DNA of 44,661 nt from an uncultured Prevotella sp. (lineage in GTDB: Bacteria > Bacteroidota > Bacteroidia > Bacteroidales > Bacteroidaceae), in assembly GCA_900319715.1 (NCBI GenBank), contig ONPM01000018.1, positions 1 through 44,661 on the forward strand. Direction: 5' to 3'. The notes under the pieces are model-generated. The model had not been told where the DNA came from. It saw only the letters and a list, made by a program, of their open reading frames with translations, and made no database searches. The position numbers and the translations under genes are program-made. The first letter of the stretch is position 1, and the number at the start of each line of letters is the position of its first letter. Positions 31,194-40,541 of this stretch are shown piece after piece.

Positions 31194-32528
31194 TTGAAAG
31201 AATTTGTCATATCGCAGGCCAAGGCCGAGACTGCTGTGCTGGTAGGACTTGTCACCAAGGAGCAGGATGAGGCTAAGACCAAAGAATATCTCGACGAGTT
31301 GGAGTTCCTGGCCGATACGGCTGGGGCTGTCACAGTGAAGCGGTTTACGCAGAAGGTGGGTGGCCCGAACCAGACCACGTATGTGGGCTCAGGTAAACTG
31401 CAGGAGATCAAGCAATACATCAAGAAATGTCAGGACGCGTATGATGACTGGTTAGACGCTCAGGATGCCTCACTTTTTGCCGAGGGCCTGCTCGACGAGA
31501 AGAATGCCCCACAGCCTGTGGGAATGGTGATCTTCGACGATGAACTGAGTGCAAAGCAGATCAGGAATATCGAGCAAGAACTGCAGGTGAAAATCCTCGA
31601 CCGTACATCTCTTATTTTAGATATTTTCGCCATGAGGGCCCAGACGGCAGAGGCCAAGGCCCAGGTGGAACTGGCGCAGCACCGTTATATGTTGCCTCGC
31701 CTTCAGCGGCTCTGGACTCACCTTGAGCGCCAGGGTGGTGGTTCCGGCTCCGGCGGCGGCAAAGGGTCGGTGGGCTTGCGCGGCCCAGGTGAGACGCAGT
31801 TGGAGATGGACCGTCGTATCATTCTTCAGCGTATCACCCTGTTGAAGCAGCGTCTGGCAGAGATAGACAAACAGAAGACCACCCAGAGAAAGAACCGTGG
31901 CCGTCTGATCCGTGTGGCTCTCGTGGGATATACTAATGTGGGCAAGTCGACGATGATGAACCTGTTGGCCAAGAGTGAGGTGTTTGCCGAGAACAAACTC
32001 TTTGCCACCCTCAACACCACCGTCCGTAAGATGACTATCGACAACCTGCCTTTCCTCCTGGCTGATACCGTAGGATTTATCCGTAAGTTGCCCTCAGACC
32101 TCGTGGAGTCGTTTAAGAGCACCCTCGACGAGGTGCGAGAGGCTGATCTGCTGGTACATGTGGTGGATATCTCCCATCCTGACTTTGAGGAACAAATCCG
32201 GGTGGTGGAGGAGACGCTGATGGAACTGGGCTGTGCTGAGAAACCTCAGATGCTGGTTTTTAATAAGATAGATGCGTATACGTGGGTAGAGAAGGAGGAT
32301 GATGATTTGACGCCTGCGACGAAGGAGAATATTTCCCTCGAAGACCTTAAGAAGACTTGGATGGGGAAAAACATAGGAGGGGAAGGAAGATACCTGGAGT
32401 GTATCTTTATTTCCGCGAAAAAGAAAGAGAATATCGACGAGTTGCGCGAGGTGCTCTATAAACGAGTCCGCGAACTGCACGTTCAGAAATATCCCTATAA
32501 CGATTTTTTATATCAAGACTATGAGTGA
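31194..32528 (+). CDS. hflX: Ribosome-associated GTPase HflX
   Basis: HflX is a GTPase that splits stalled or hibernating 70S ribosomes. The 444-residue protein has the N-terminal HflX domain with VGSGKLQEIKQYI (about 64-76), the coiled segment ending LRGPGETQLEMDRRII (about 195-211), and the G domain: G1 VGYTNVGKSTMMN (about 243), G3 LADTVGFIRKLP (about 291) and G4 VFNKID (about 358). A short C-terminal part follows. The start is a TTG at 31194: it gives the usual N-terminus KEFVISQAKAETAVLVGL, and no ATG lies before residue 140. It overlaps DUF4954 by 8 bp, so the two are translated together. Confidence 0.95.
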   Translation: MKEFVISQAKAETAVLVGLVTKEQDEAKTKEYLDELEFLADTAGAVTVKRFTQKVGGPNQTTYVGSGKLQEIKQYIKKCQDAYDDWLDAQDASLFAEGLLDEKNAPQPVGMVIFDDELSAKQIRNIEQELQVKILDRTSLILDIFAMRAQTAEAKAQVELAQHRYMLPRLQRLWTHLERQGGGSGSGGGKGSVGLRGPGETQLEMDRRIILQRITLLKQRLAEIDKQKTTQRKNRGRLIRVALVGYTNVGKSTMMNLLAKSEVFAENKLFATLNTTVRKMTIDNLPFLLADTVGFIRKLPSDLVESFKSTLDEVREADLLVHVVDISHPDFEEQIRVVEETLMELGCAEKPQMLVFNKIDAYTWVEKEDDDLTPATKENISLEDLKKTWMGKNIGGEGRYLECIFISAKKKENIDELREVLYKRVRELHVQKYPYNDFLYQDYE

Positions 32529-34374
32529 GTACAGACAACTAACACAGACTGAAATTGAAGTATTAGAGAACAATGTGTGCTGGGCAGAGGACTGGCAGCG
32601 TGTGATGGTGGCCGACGGGTTTAAACCCTATAATTTCCACCGAGTGATATTCTATGGAGATATCCGTTTGGGAGAGTTTAATAAACAAGTGGAAGTGTCA
32701 AAAGGCTTTTTTAAGCATTCAGGCATTAATGATGCATCTCTGCGCAATGTGACTGTCGGCAATGACTGTTTGATAGAGAAGGTGGGCAACTACATCAACA
32801 ACTATACTATCGGCAACGACTGTTATATCTCGAATATCTGTACGTTGGAAACCACCGATGACGCTACCTTTGGTGAAGGATCTGTCATCAGTGTGCTCAA
32901 CGAGATGGGTGACGGCAATGTGACCATCTTCCGCGAACTGAACTCTCAACTGGCCTCCTTTATGGTGAAGCATTACAACGACAAGGGCTTGCGCCAGACA
33001 CTCCAGCAGATGATCGAGGATGAACTGCGCGTGTCCCGTCCTGATCGTGGCTACATCGGCAACAACGTGAAGATCATTAATGCCAAGGATATTACGAATA
33101 CGATCATCAAGGGCGACTGTGAGATCAGTGGTGCCGCCCGCCTGTCGGAGTGTACGGTGATGTCGTCGATGGATGCTCCTGTATTTATAGGTACAGGTGT
33201 TATCTGTGAGAATTCTATCATCTGTGACGGTTGCTCGATCAATAACTCGGTGAAGATGCAGGACTGCTTCGTGGGTGAGGCTTGTCAGATTACCAATGGC
33301 TTTACGGCTGAGGCTAGCCTTTTCTTTGCCAACTCCTTTATGGCTAATGGTGAGGCTTGTGCCGCCTTCTGCGGTCCCTTCTGTGCCTCGCATCATAAGA
33401 GTTCGCTGCTCATAGGTGGCGAGTTCTCGTTCTATAATGCAGGTTCGAACACGAACTTCTCAAACCATGCCTATAAGATGGGTCCCCTGCATTGGGGAAC
33501 GCTGGAGCGCGGTACGAAGACAGCCTCTGGTGCCTATATCCTGATGCCAGCCACTATCGGTGCCTTTAGTGTCTGCTTTGGTAAACTGATGCACCATCCT
33601 GACACCCGCAATCTGCCCTTCTCCTATCTGGTGGCATATGGCGATGACTGTTATCTGGTGCCAGGCCGGAATATCACCACCGTGGGACTCTATCGTGATA
33701 TCAAGAAATGGCCGAAACGTGACAAACGTTCCAAACAGTCAAGGAAGAGTATCATCAACTTTGACTGGCTCTCGCCCTTTACCGTCGGTGAGATCATGGA
33801 GGGTATTAAGATTCTGAAGGCTCTTCGGGAAGCTTCCGGCGACAACGTGTCGACTTACAACTTCCACGAATATGTGATCAACGCTTCGTCATTACGCAAA
33901 GGATTGAAGTATTATGATATTGCCCTGCGTATATATATGGGCGCTGTACTGAAACGTGCCCAGAAAGAGGGTTATATCGGCCAACCAGTGAACGCTTCGG
34001 GTAAAGGCCGGTGGACAGACCTTAGCGGATTGTTGCTGCCAGAGAGTGAGGAAAAACGGCTGATTGCAGACATCAAGTCTGGAGCCCTCGACAATATCCA
34101 GCAGGTACTCGATCGCTTTACAGATATCAACAACCACTATCGTGACTACCGTTGGGCATGGAGTTATCAGATGATTCTTGACTATTATCACCTGGATACC
34201 CTCGATGCTCAGGCTTGTGAGCACATCCGTCAGGATTATGTGAAGGCACGTCGAGCGTGGATTGCAGAGATCCGCAAGGATGCCGAGAAGGAGTATGCCA
34301 TGGGCGATGTGGAGAAGGAGGTCTTCGACGAGTTCCTTGAGAAACTCGACCATGAGATTGATTATGAGAATTGA
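32521..34374 (+). CDS. DUF4954 family protein with left-handed beta-helix repeats
   Basis: A 617-residue cytoplasmic protein typical of Bacteroidetes. From about 60 to 310 it contains imperfect hexapeptide repeats as in UDP-GlcNAc acyltransferase/LbH proteins (LRNVTVGNDCLIEKVGNYI, NYTIGNDCYISNICTLE, INNSVKMQDCFVGEACQI). A Cys-, His- and Ser-rich segment follows (about 275-345: ACAAFCGPFCASHHKSS, NTNFSNHAYKMGP). The last third is helical and charged. Family members lack an experimentally known role as far as I know; the fold suggests a nucleotidyl- or acyltransferase-like or sugar-nucleotide binding activity. The ATG at 32521 overlaps the end of hflX. The M16 peptidase follows after 46 bp. Confidence 0.85.
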   Translation: MSEYRQLTQTEIEVLENNVCWAEDWQRVMVADGFKPYNFHRVIFYGDIRLGEFNKQVEVSKGFFKHSGINDASLRNVTVGNDCLIEKVGNYINNYTIGNDCYISNICTLETTDDATFGEGSVISVLNEMGDGNVTIFRELNSQLASFMVKHYNDKGLRQTLQQMIEDELRVSRPDRGYIGNNVKIINAKDITNTIIKGDCEISGAARLSECTVMSSMDAPVFIGTGVICENSIICDGCSINNSVKMQDCFVGEACQITNGFTAEASLFFANSFMANGEACAAFCGPFCASHHKSSLLIGGEFSFYNAGSNTNFSNHAYKMGPLHWGTLERGTKTASGAYILMPATIGAFSVCFGKLMHHPDTRNLPFSYLVAYGDDCYLVPGRNITTVGLYRDIKKWPKRDKRSKQSRKSIINFDWLSPFTVGEIMEGIKILKALREASGDNVSTYNFHEYVINASSLRKGLKYYDIALRIYMGAVLKRAQKEGYIGQPVNASGKGRWTDLSGLLLPESEEKRLIADIKSGALDNIQQVLDRFTDINNHYRDYRWAWSYQMILDYYHLDTLDAQACEHIRQDYVKARRAWIAEIRKDAEKEYAMGDVEKEVFDEFLEKLDHEIDYEN

Positions 34375-34420
34375 GGGAGTTTATAGTTTAAAGTATAACA
34401 GTTTATTGTTTATAGATGAT

Positions 34421-37324
34421 ATGATAAGGCATTTGTTTGTGGTTGCGGCTTGTGTGATGCTTGGAATGAGTGCGCAGGCCAAGGATTACAAGTATGAGAC
34501 TGTAGAGGGTGACATGATGCAGACCCGCATTTATACCCTGGATAATGGTTTGAAGGTATTCCTATCTGTCAATCAGGAGAAACCGCGTATCCAGACTTAT
34601 ATCGCCGTGAGGACCGGTTCAAAGAACGATCCGGCAGAGACTACAGGCTTGGCACACTATCTGGAGCATCTGATGTTTAAGGGTACGAAACAGTTCGGTA
34701 CGAGCAATCCTGAGGCAGAGGCACCTTTGCTGAGGGAGATCGAGCAGCGCTATGAAGCCTATCGCAGACTTACAGACCTTGAAGCACGTAAGAAGGCCTA
34801 TCATGAAATCGATAGTGTGTCGCAGGTGGCTGCACAGTACTTTATTCCCAACGAGTACGACAAACTGATGTCTGCTATCGGCGCTCAGGGAACGAATGCC
34901 TATACGTCGAACGATGTGACTTGTTATACGGAGAATATTCCCTCTAATGAAATAGAGAACTGGGCGAAGATACAGAGCGATCGTTTCCAGAATATGGTGA
35001 TACGTGGCTTCCATACCGAGTTGGAGGCTGTGTATGAGGAGTATAATATCGGTCTGAGTTCTGATAGGCGCAAACTCTTTGCCACTTGTAGTAAGATGCT
35101 GTGGCCGACTCACCCTTATGGCCTGCAGACCACCATTGGCACACAGGAGCATCTGAAGAATCCCTCAATCGTAAACATCAAGAACTACTTTAATAAGTGG
35201 TACGTGCCCAACAATGTCGCCATCTGCATGGCTGGCGATTTGGATCCGGACAAGACCATCGCTATCATCGACAAGTATTTTTCTTCGTGGAAGCCTGGCC
35301 AGGATGTGGCCCAGCCCACTTTTGCCCCACTGCCTCCGCTGACAACTCCGAAGGACACCACCGTCATCGGACAGGAGGCAGAGCAGATATGGGTGGCCTG
35401 GCGCGCCAAGCAGGCTAATGCTATGCAGGCTGATACCTTGGAGTTGATGGAGGATGTACTGAGCAACGGACGGGCTGGACTCTTCGACCTCGACCTGAAC
35501 CAGACAATGAAAGTGCAGCGTGCTGTTGGTGGTTGTGAGTTACTGCACGATCATGGTGGTTTCTTGCTAATGGGAACCCCGAAGCAGGGACAGAGCCTTG
35601 ATGAGGTGAGGGACCTTATGCTCGCAGAGATCAACAAACTGAAGAAAGGTGACTTCCCAGATAATCTGCTGCCGAGTATCATCAACAATAAGAAACGTAG
35701 TCATTATCAGTTGTTAGAGAGTAATGAGGGACGGGTAGATATGTTTGTCGAGGCCTTTATCAACGAGGTGGACTGGAAACAAGAAGTGGGTCGCATCGAC
35801 CGTATTTCGAAGATTACTAAGGACCAGTTGGTGGCCTTTGCCAATCGTTTCTTTACCGACGGCTATGTGACGGTGTATAAGAAACAGGGTATCGACTCTA
35901 CACAGAAGAAGATCGATAAGCCTGCCATCACTCCGATTCCCACGAACCGCGACCAGATGAGCCAGTTCGTAAAGGATATCCAGAACTCGCAAGTGGAGCC
36001 CATACAGCCCAAGTTCGTGGATTTCCAGAAGGATATGACTATCGCACAGACGAAGAAGAACCTGCCGCTTTACTATGTCAAGAACAATACCAACGGCCTG
36101 TTCAACCTCGTATTCTATTACGACTTTGGACGGAGTGCCGACCGCCGCTACGATATGGCTGGCGATTATATAAGTTATATTGGTACGGACAAACTTTCGG
36201 CTGCCGAGTTGAAGCAGAAGTTCTATGAACTGGCTTGCGACTGGAATGTGAACGTAGGGGCCGAGAATATGTCCGTCAGTCTGTCGGGACTGAGCGAGAA
36301 CATGCCTGCGGCCCTGGCCTTGCTCGAGGATCTGCTTCAGAATGCCAAGGCAGACGAAAATGCCTATAATGAGATGGTTGGCCTGACACTGAAGCGTCGT
36401 GAGGATGCCAAGAAGAGCCAGGGCACCTATTTCGGCTACCTGTTTAACTATGGTGTGTCAGGTCCACGCAATTCCTATACCGACGTGATGAGCGAGCAGC
36501 AGTTAAAGGATACTCATCCACAGGTATTCGTGGATCTCCTGAAAGGACTCTCTGGCTATCAGCACAAGGTGGTCTACTATGGTCCGATGACGGAGACGGA
36601 GATTACCTCCATCATCGAGAAAACGCACCAGACACCAGGTCAGTTGGCTGCTATACCACTGAACAAGCCCTATCTGGAACAGCCTGCCACCGAGAACGAG
36701 GTGCTGATAGCCCCTTATGACGCTAAGAACATTTACATGCGTATGTACCACAACGAGGGGCGCAGTTGGAATCCTGAGGAGGCTGCTGTGCAGGAGGTCT
36801 TCAACGAATACTTCGGTGGTGGCATGAACGGCATTGTGTTCCAGGAGATGCGTGAGGCCAGAGGATTGGCCTATAACGCCTTTGCCGAGTATGTCAGTCC
36901 TTCTTGGAAGGATCGTAAGGAATATGTCGTGACTCATATCATCACCCAGAATGACAAGATGGCAGACTGCATCACCCACTTCAAGGAGATTCTCGACGAG
37001 ATGCCAGCCAGTGAGACGGCCTTCCAGATAGCCAAGGATGCTGTCACCAAGCGCCTGGCCAGTGCCCGTACCACGAAACAGAGCATATTCTATTCCTATA
37101 ATACTGCTCAGCATCTGGGACTCGACATCAGTTACAATGAGTTGATTTACAAGAACCTGGCAAAGGTGGAACTCAAGGATATCGTCGACTTCGAGAAGCA
37201 GATGATGGCCAATAAGGCTTACCGCTATATCATCCTCGGCGATGAGAAAGCCCTGGATATGCAGATGCTTGAGAAGATAGGTCCCGTGAAGCGCCTTACT
37301 GCAGAAGAGGTGTTTGGATATTAA
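34421..37324 (+). CDS. M16 family zinc metallopeptidase, two-repeat secreted form
   Basis: This 967-residue exported peptidase has a signal peptide (IRHLFVVAACVMLGMSAQA). The first M16 repeat holds the inverted zinc motif HYLEHLMFKGT (H-x-x-E-H, about 79-83) and a downstream zinc Glu in LEAVYEEYN, then the middle domains. In the second, inactive repeat (from about 560) the zinc motif is absent and only the fold signature FQEMREARGLAYNAFAEY (about 805) is visible. The pitrilysin/insulinase-type clam-shell is expected to degrade peptides in the periplasm or at the cell surface. The start at 34421 was chosen for the signal peptide; the frame is open further upstream, inside DUF4954, but there encodes Arg-rich shadow sequence. 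Fumarase follows after 40 bp. Confidence 0.93.
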   Translation: MIRHLFVVAACVMLGMSAQAKDYKYETVEGDMMQTRIYTLDNGLKVFLSVNQEKPRIQTYIAVRTGSKNDPAETTGLAHYLEHLMFKGTKQFGTSNPEAEAPLLREIEQRYEAYRRLTDLEARKKAYHEIDSVSQVAAQYFIPNEYDKLMSAIGAQGTNAYTSNDVTCYTENIPSNEIENWAKIQSDRFQNMVIRGFHTELEAVYEEYNIGLSSDRRKLFATCSKMLWPTHPYGLQTTIGTQEHLKNPSIVNIKNYFNKWYVPNNVAICMAGDLDPDKTIAIIDKYFSSWKPGQDVAQPTFAPLPPLTTPKDTTVIGQEAEQIWVAWRAKQANAMQADTLELMEDVLSNGRAGLFDLDLNQTMKVQRAVGGCELLHDHGGFLLMGTPKQGQSLDEVRDLMLAEINKLKKGDFPDNLLPSIINNKKRSHYQLLESNEGRVDMFVEAFINEVDWKQEVGRIDRISKITKDQLVAFANRFFTDGYVTVYKKQGIDSTQKKIDKPAITPIPTNRDQMSQFVKDIQNSQVEPIQPKFVDFQKDMTIAQTKKNLPLYYVKNNTNGLFNLVFYYDFGRSADRRYDMAGDYISYIGTDKLSAAELKQKFYELACDWNVNVGAENMSVSLSGLSENMPAALALLEDLLQNAKADENAYNEMVGLTLKRREDAKKSQGTYFGYLFNYGVSGPRNSYTDVMSEQQLKDTHPQVFVDLLKGLSGYQHKVVYYGPMTETEITSIIEKTHQTPGQLAAIPLNKPYLEQPATENEVLIAPYDAKNIYMRMYHNEGRSWNPEEAAVQEVFNEYFGGGMNGIVFQEMREARGLAYNAFAEYVSPSWKDRKEYVVTHIITQNDKMADCITHFKEILDEMPASETAFQIAKDAVTKRLASARTTKQSIFYSYNTAQHLGLDISYNELIYKNLAKVELKDIVDFEKQMMANKAYRYIILGDEKALDMQMLEKIGPVKRLTAEEVFGY

Positions 37325-37364
37325 AACTCATTACACAGATTTCACTCATTAAACAAATACAATT

Positions 37365-39014
37365 ATGGCTAAAAACGTTGAATTCAAGTATGCCCCGATG
37401 TTTCAGGTGGGCGAAGACAAGACGGAGTATCGTCTGTTGAGTAAAGACGGCGTAAGCACCGCCGAGTTTGAAGGAAAGACCATTGTGAAGGTCTCCAAGG
37501 AGGCCCTGACGCTATTGGCCCAGCAGGCCTTCCACGATGTGGAGTTCATGCTGCGCCGCGAGCATAACGAACAGGTGGCCAAGATCCTCACCGATCCCGA
37601 GGCATCGGAGAACGACAAGTATGTGGCCCTCCAGTTCCTGCGCAATGCCGAGGTGGCTTGCAAGGGTATCCTTCCGTTCTGTCAGGATACGGGTACCGCT
37701 ATCATCCACGGTGAGAAAGGCCAGCAGGTGTGGACAGGCTTCGAGGACGAAGAGGCCCTGAGTCTGGGTGTGTTCAATACCTTCACGCAGGACAACCTGC
37801 GCTACTCTCAGAATGCTCCGCTGAACATGTACGACGAGGTGAACACCCGCTGCAACCTCCCTGCCCAGATTGACATTGAGGCCACCGAGGGTGCTGAGTA
37901 TAAGTTTGTGATGGTGGCCAAGGGTGGCGGTTCAGCCAACAAGACCTACTTCTACCCGATGACGAAGGCTACCATCCAGAACGAGGGTATGCTGATTCCG
38001 TTCCTCGTGGAGAAGATGAAAAGTCTGGGCACGGCTGCTTGTCCTCCCTATCACATCGCTTTCGTGATTGGCGGTACTTCAGCAGAGAAGAACCTGCTCA
38101 CCGTGAAGCTCGCCTCTATCAAGTATTACGATGGCCTGCCTACAACAGGCGACGAGACTGGTCGTGCCTTCCGTGACATCGACCTTGAGCAGAAACTGTT
38201 GGAAGAGGCCCACAAGATCGGCCTCGGTGCTCAGTTCGGTGGCAAGTATCTGGCCCACGACATCCGTGTGATCCGTCTGCCTCGTCACGGTGCAAGTTGT
38301 CCTATCGGTATGGGTGTCTCTTGCTCTGCTGACCGTAACATCAAGGCCAAGATCAATGCCGATGGTATCTGGCTGGAGAAGATGGATGCCAATCCCACAG
38401 AACTGATTCCTGAGGAACTGCGCAACCCGGGTGAGGGTGGCAAGGGTATCGAGATCGACCTCAACGAAGGTATCGATGCTGTGCGCAAGGAACTCTCTAA
38501 GTATCCTGTCTCTACCCGTGTGAACTTGAAGGGTACCATCATCGTGGCCCGTGACATTGCTCATGCTAAACTGAAGGCCCGTCTGGATGCCGGTGAGGGT
38601 ATGCCCGACTACTTCAAGAAGTATCCTGTGCTGTATGCCGGACCAGCCAAGACACCAGAGGGCTATCCTTGTGGTTCGATGGGACCGACCACAGCCAATC
38701 GTATGGATCCCTACGTGGATGAGTTCCAGGCTAACGGTGCTTCACTGGTGATGATTGCCAAGGGTAACCGCTCTGACGTGGTGACTGAGGCTTGTAAGAA
38801 GCATGGCGGTTTCTATCTCGGCACCATCGGTGGCGTGGCTGCAGTCCTCTCCCAGAGCAGCATCAAGAGCATCGAATGCGTGGAGTATCCAGAACTCGGC
38901 ATGGAGGCTGTATGGAAGATTGAGGTGGAGGACTTCCCCGCCTTCATCCTCGTTGATGACAAGGGCAACGACTTCTTCAAGACCCTGAAGCCCTGGTGTC
39001 CTGCTGCTAAATGA
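37365..39014 (+). CDS. Fumarate hydratase, class I (iron-sulfur)
   Basis: This cytoplasmic [4Fe-4S] enzyme interconverts fumarate and malate. At 549 residues it has the full FumA/FumB length, with the alpha and beta parts fused. The cluster cysteines fit FCQDTGTAI (about 106), [11 protein letters not shown] (about 225) and [12 protein letters not shown] (about 310-319). [14 protein letters not shown] (about 185) and [17 protein letters not shown] (about 428-444) are family signatures, the latter in the beta part. In Bacteroidales the enzyme works in the reductive branch that makes succinate and propionate. The ATG at 37365 is preceded by a direct repeat-like ACTCATTACACAGATTTCAC tract of no clear role. 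The stop overlaps the M6 peptidase start as ATGA. Confidence 0.96.
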   Translation: MAKNVEFKYAPMFQVGEDKTEYRLLSKDGVSTAEFEGKTIVKVSKEALTLLAQQAFHDVEFMLRREHNEQVAKILTDPEASENDKYVALQFLRNAEVACKGILPFCQDTGTAIIHGEKGQQVWTGFEDEEALSLGVFNTFTQDNLRYSQNAPLNMYDEVNTRCNLPAQIDIEATEGAEYKFVMVAKGGGSANKTYFYPMTKATIQNEGMLIPFLVEKMKSLGTAACPPYHIAFVIGGTSAEKNLLTVKLASIKYYDGLPTTGDETGRAFRDIDLEQKLLEEAHKIGLGAQFGGKYLAHDIRVIRLPRHGASCPIGMGVSCSADRNIKAKINADGIWLEKMDANPTELIPEELRNPGEGGKGIEIDLNEGIDAVRKELSKYPVSTRVNLKGTIIVARDIAHAKLKARLDAGEGMPDYFKKYPVLYAGPAKTPEGYPCGSMGPTTANRMDPYVDEFQANGASLVMIAKGNRSDVVTEACKKHGGFYLGTIGGVAAVLSQSSIKSIECVEYPELGMEAVWKIEVEDFPAFILVDDKGNDFFKTLKPWCPAAK

Positions 39015-40513
39015 TCAGGCAACTTATGATATGCGCTTTTGTGTTGCTGGCAGCGGTCACTGCCGGCGCACAGAGGCGCATGCCTTGTATCCGTCATGAT
39101 GAGGGTGGCGCCCGGCGCAACACTCGTACTGTCCTGCCTGATCTAACCAGAGTGTGGGATGCCGGCAGGATCTATCGGGTGCCCGTCGTGCTGATTACCT
39201 TTAAGGATCGCGACTTCAGTATGGATGTCCCTGCGGCCTACTATCAGCGGCTCTTCAACGAGCCAGGCTATAACGAAGGGGCCGGGAAGGGCTGCGTGGC
39301 CGATTATTTTAGGGACCAGTCTGGCGGACTCTGCAACCTCCAGTTTGATATCTACGGTCCTGTGCAGGTGGACACGCTCATGCAGCTCAATACCGACAAG
39401 AACTATGGCAACTATGCCATGCGCAAGGCCATGGAACGCCTGCGTGAGACGGAGCAGACAGACTTCTCCATCTACGACTGGGACGGCAATGGCGAGGTGG
39501 ACCAGGTGCTCTTCATCGCTGCAGGCTATTGCGGCAACTCGACGATGGGATGTATCTGGCCGAGCACTTCTTTTTCCTATTATAAGACACCTGGCGGAAA
39601 AAATCTCACGATGGTCTCCATCAGTTGTGAACAGTGGAACGATGAGCATCGCTGTGGCATCGGCACCATCATCCATGAGTTTTCACACTGTCTGGGTCTG
39701 CCCGATCTTTATCCTACCAGCAGCGACGGGGGATACTCCGTGGTCGACGACTGGGATCTGATGGATGGCGGCAATTATATCAACTGGGGCTGGTGCCCGC
39801 CCAACTACTCCGCCTTGGAGAAGATGCTGGTGGGGTGGGGCAGTCCTGTGGAGTTGACAGAGCAGACCTCCATCTCAGGCATGAAGCCCGTCAGCGAGGG
39901 CGGAACAGCCTATCTGATCAGGAACTCCGGTGTGGCCGACGAATACTATCTGCTGGAAAACCGCCGGCAGACGGGTTGGGACTACGGCATACCAGGCAAC
40001 GGCCTGCTGATAGCCCATGTAGACTATGACCCCTATGCCTGGAGCGACAACAGTGTGAACATCAGCAAGGGGCACCGCAGGTACGACCTCTTCCACCCCG
40101 ACGGCAAGACGTATGCCGACTGGGATCCCGCCGAAAATGGCCGAGATATGGGCAAATATACGATGGACAATCGTCTGCGCAGCCGTTATCTGAGTACGAC
40201 AGTCTATCCTTATACCGATATTGAGACAGGTGCTGTGATCCAGAGCCTCACGGACGACTCAGATCCTGCGGCCACACTCTTCAACAAGAATGCCGCCATG
40301 ACATTCCGGATGTCGAAACCTGTCACGAATATCCGGATGGCCGACGACGGCACCATCTCCTTTGACTTTATGCAGACCACGGGAATCAAAGCCTCTGTTG
40401 TCGACACAACTGACGATGACGACTGGTACGACCTGCAGGGGCGGCGCCTGAAAGTTCGGCCTACGCGAAAAGACTTATATATCCATCATGGCAAAAAAGA
40501 AAGCATTCGCTGA
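39011..40513 (+). CDS. M6 family secreted metallopeptidase
   Basis: A 500-residue exported peptidase related to immune inhibitor A. The signal peptide is at about 1-20 ([16 protein letters not shown]). The catalytic domain has [15 protein letters not shown] (about 93-107), [14 protein letters not shown] and the zinc motif [15 protein letters not shown] (H-x3-H-x5-D, about 218-232), preceding a beta-rich part. The C-terminus carries [10 protein letters not shown][14 protein letters not shown], a tail seen on many secreted Prevotella proteins (from memory) and possibly a sorting or anchoring signal. The start overlaps the fumarase stop. The stop codon is inside the terminator hairpin shared with clpB. 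Extracellular protein digestion is the likely role. Confidence 0.9.
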   Translation: MIRQLMICAFVLLAAVTAGAQRRMPCIRHDEGGARRNTRTVLPDLTRVWDAGRIYRVPVVLITFKDRDFSMDVPAAYYQRLFNEPGYNEGAGKGCVADYFRDQSGGLCNLQFDIYGPVQVDTLMQLNTDKNYGNYAMRKAMERLRETEQTDFSIYDWDGNGEVDQVLFIAAGYCGNSTMGCIWPSTSFSYYKTPGGKNLTMVSISCEQWNDEHRCGIGTIIHEFSHCLGLPDLYPTSSDGGYSVVDDWDLMDGGNYINWGWCPPNYSALEKMLVGWGSPVELTEQTSISGMKPVSEGGTAYLIRNSGVADEYYLLENRRQTGWDYGIPGNGLLIAHVDYDPYAWSDNSVNISKGHRRYDLFHPDGKTYADWDPAENGRDMGKYTMDNRLRSRYLSTTVYPYTDIETGAVIQSLTDDSDPAATLFNKNAAMTFRMSKPVTNIRMADDGTISFDFMQTTGIKASVVDTTDDDDWYDLQGRRLKVRPTRKDLYIHHGKKESIR

Positions 40514-40533
40514 TGAGCGAATGCTTTCTTTTT
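40494..40533. terminator. Bidirectional terminator with an 18-bp stem
   Basis: AAAAAGAAAGCATTCGCT pairs perfectly with AGCGAATGCTTTCTTTTT around the loop GATG. The A and T runs give a U tract in either direction. The M6 stop codon (40511-40513) lies at the top of the stem, so the last codons of that gene double as terminator. Confidence 0.9.
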
Positions 40534-40541
40534 ACCTTTTC

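Noticed and set aside
34421-37324. Missing zinc motif in the second M16 repeat
   Set aside because: Two-repeat M16 peptidases normally have one active and one inactive half.
37325-37364. ACACAGATTTCAC tract before fumarase as a second copy of the 30082-30214 palindrome
   Set aside because: Only about 13 bases of one arm are similar and no second arm is present.
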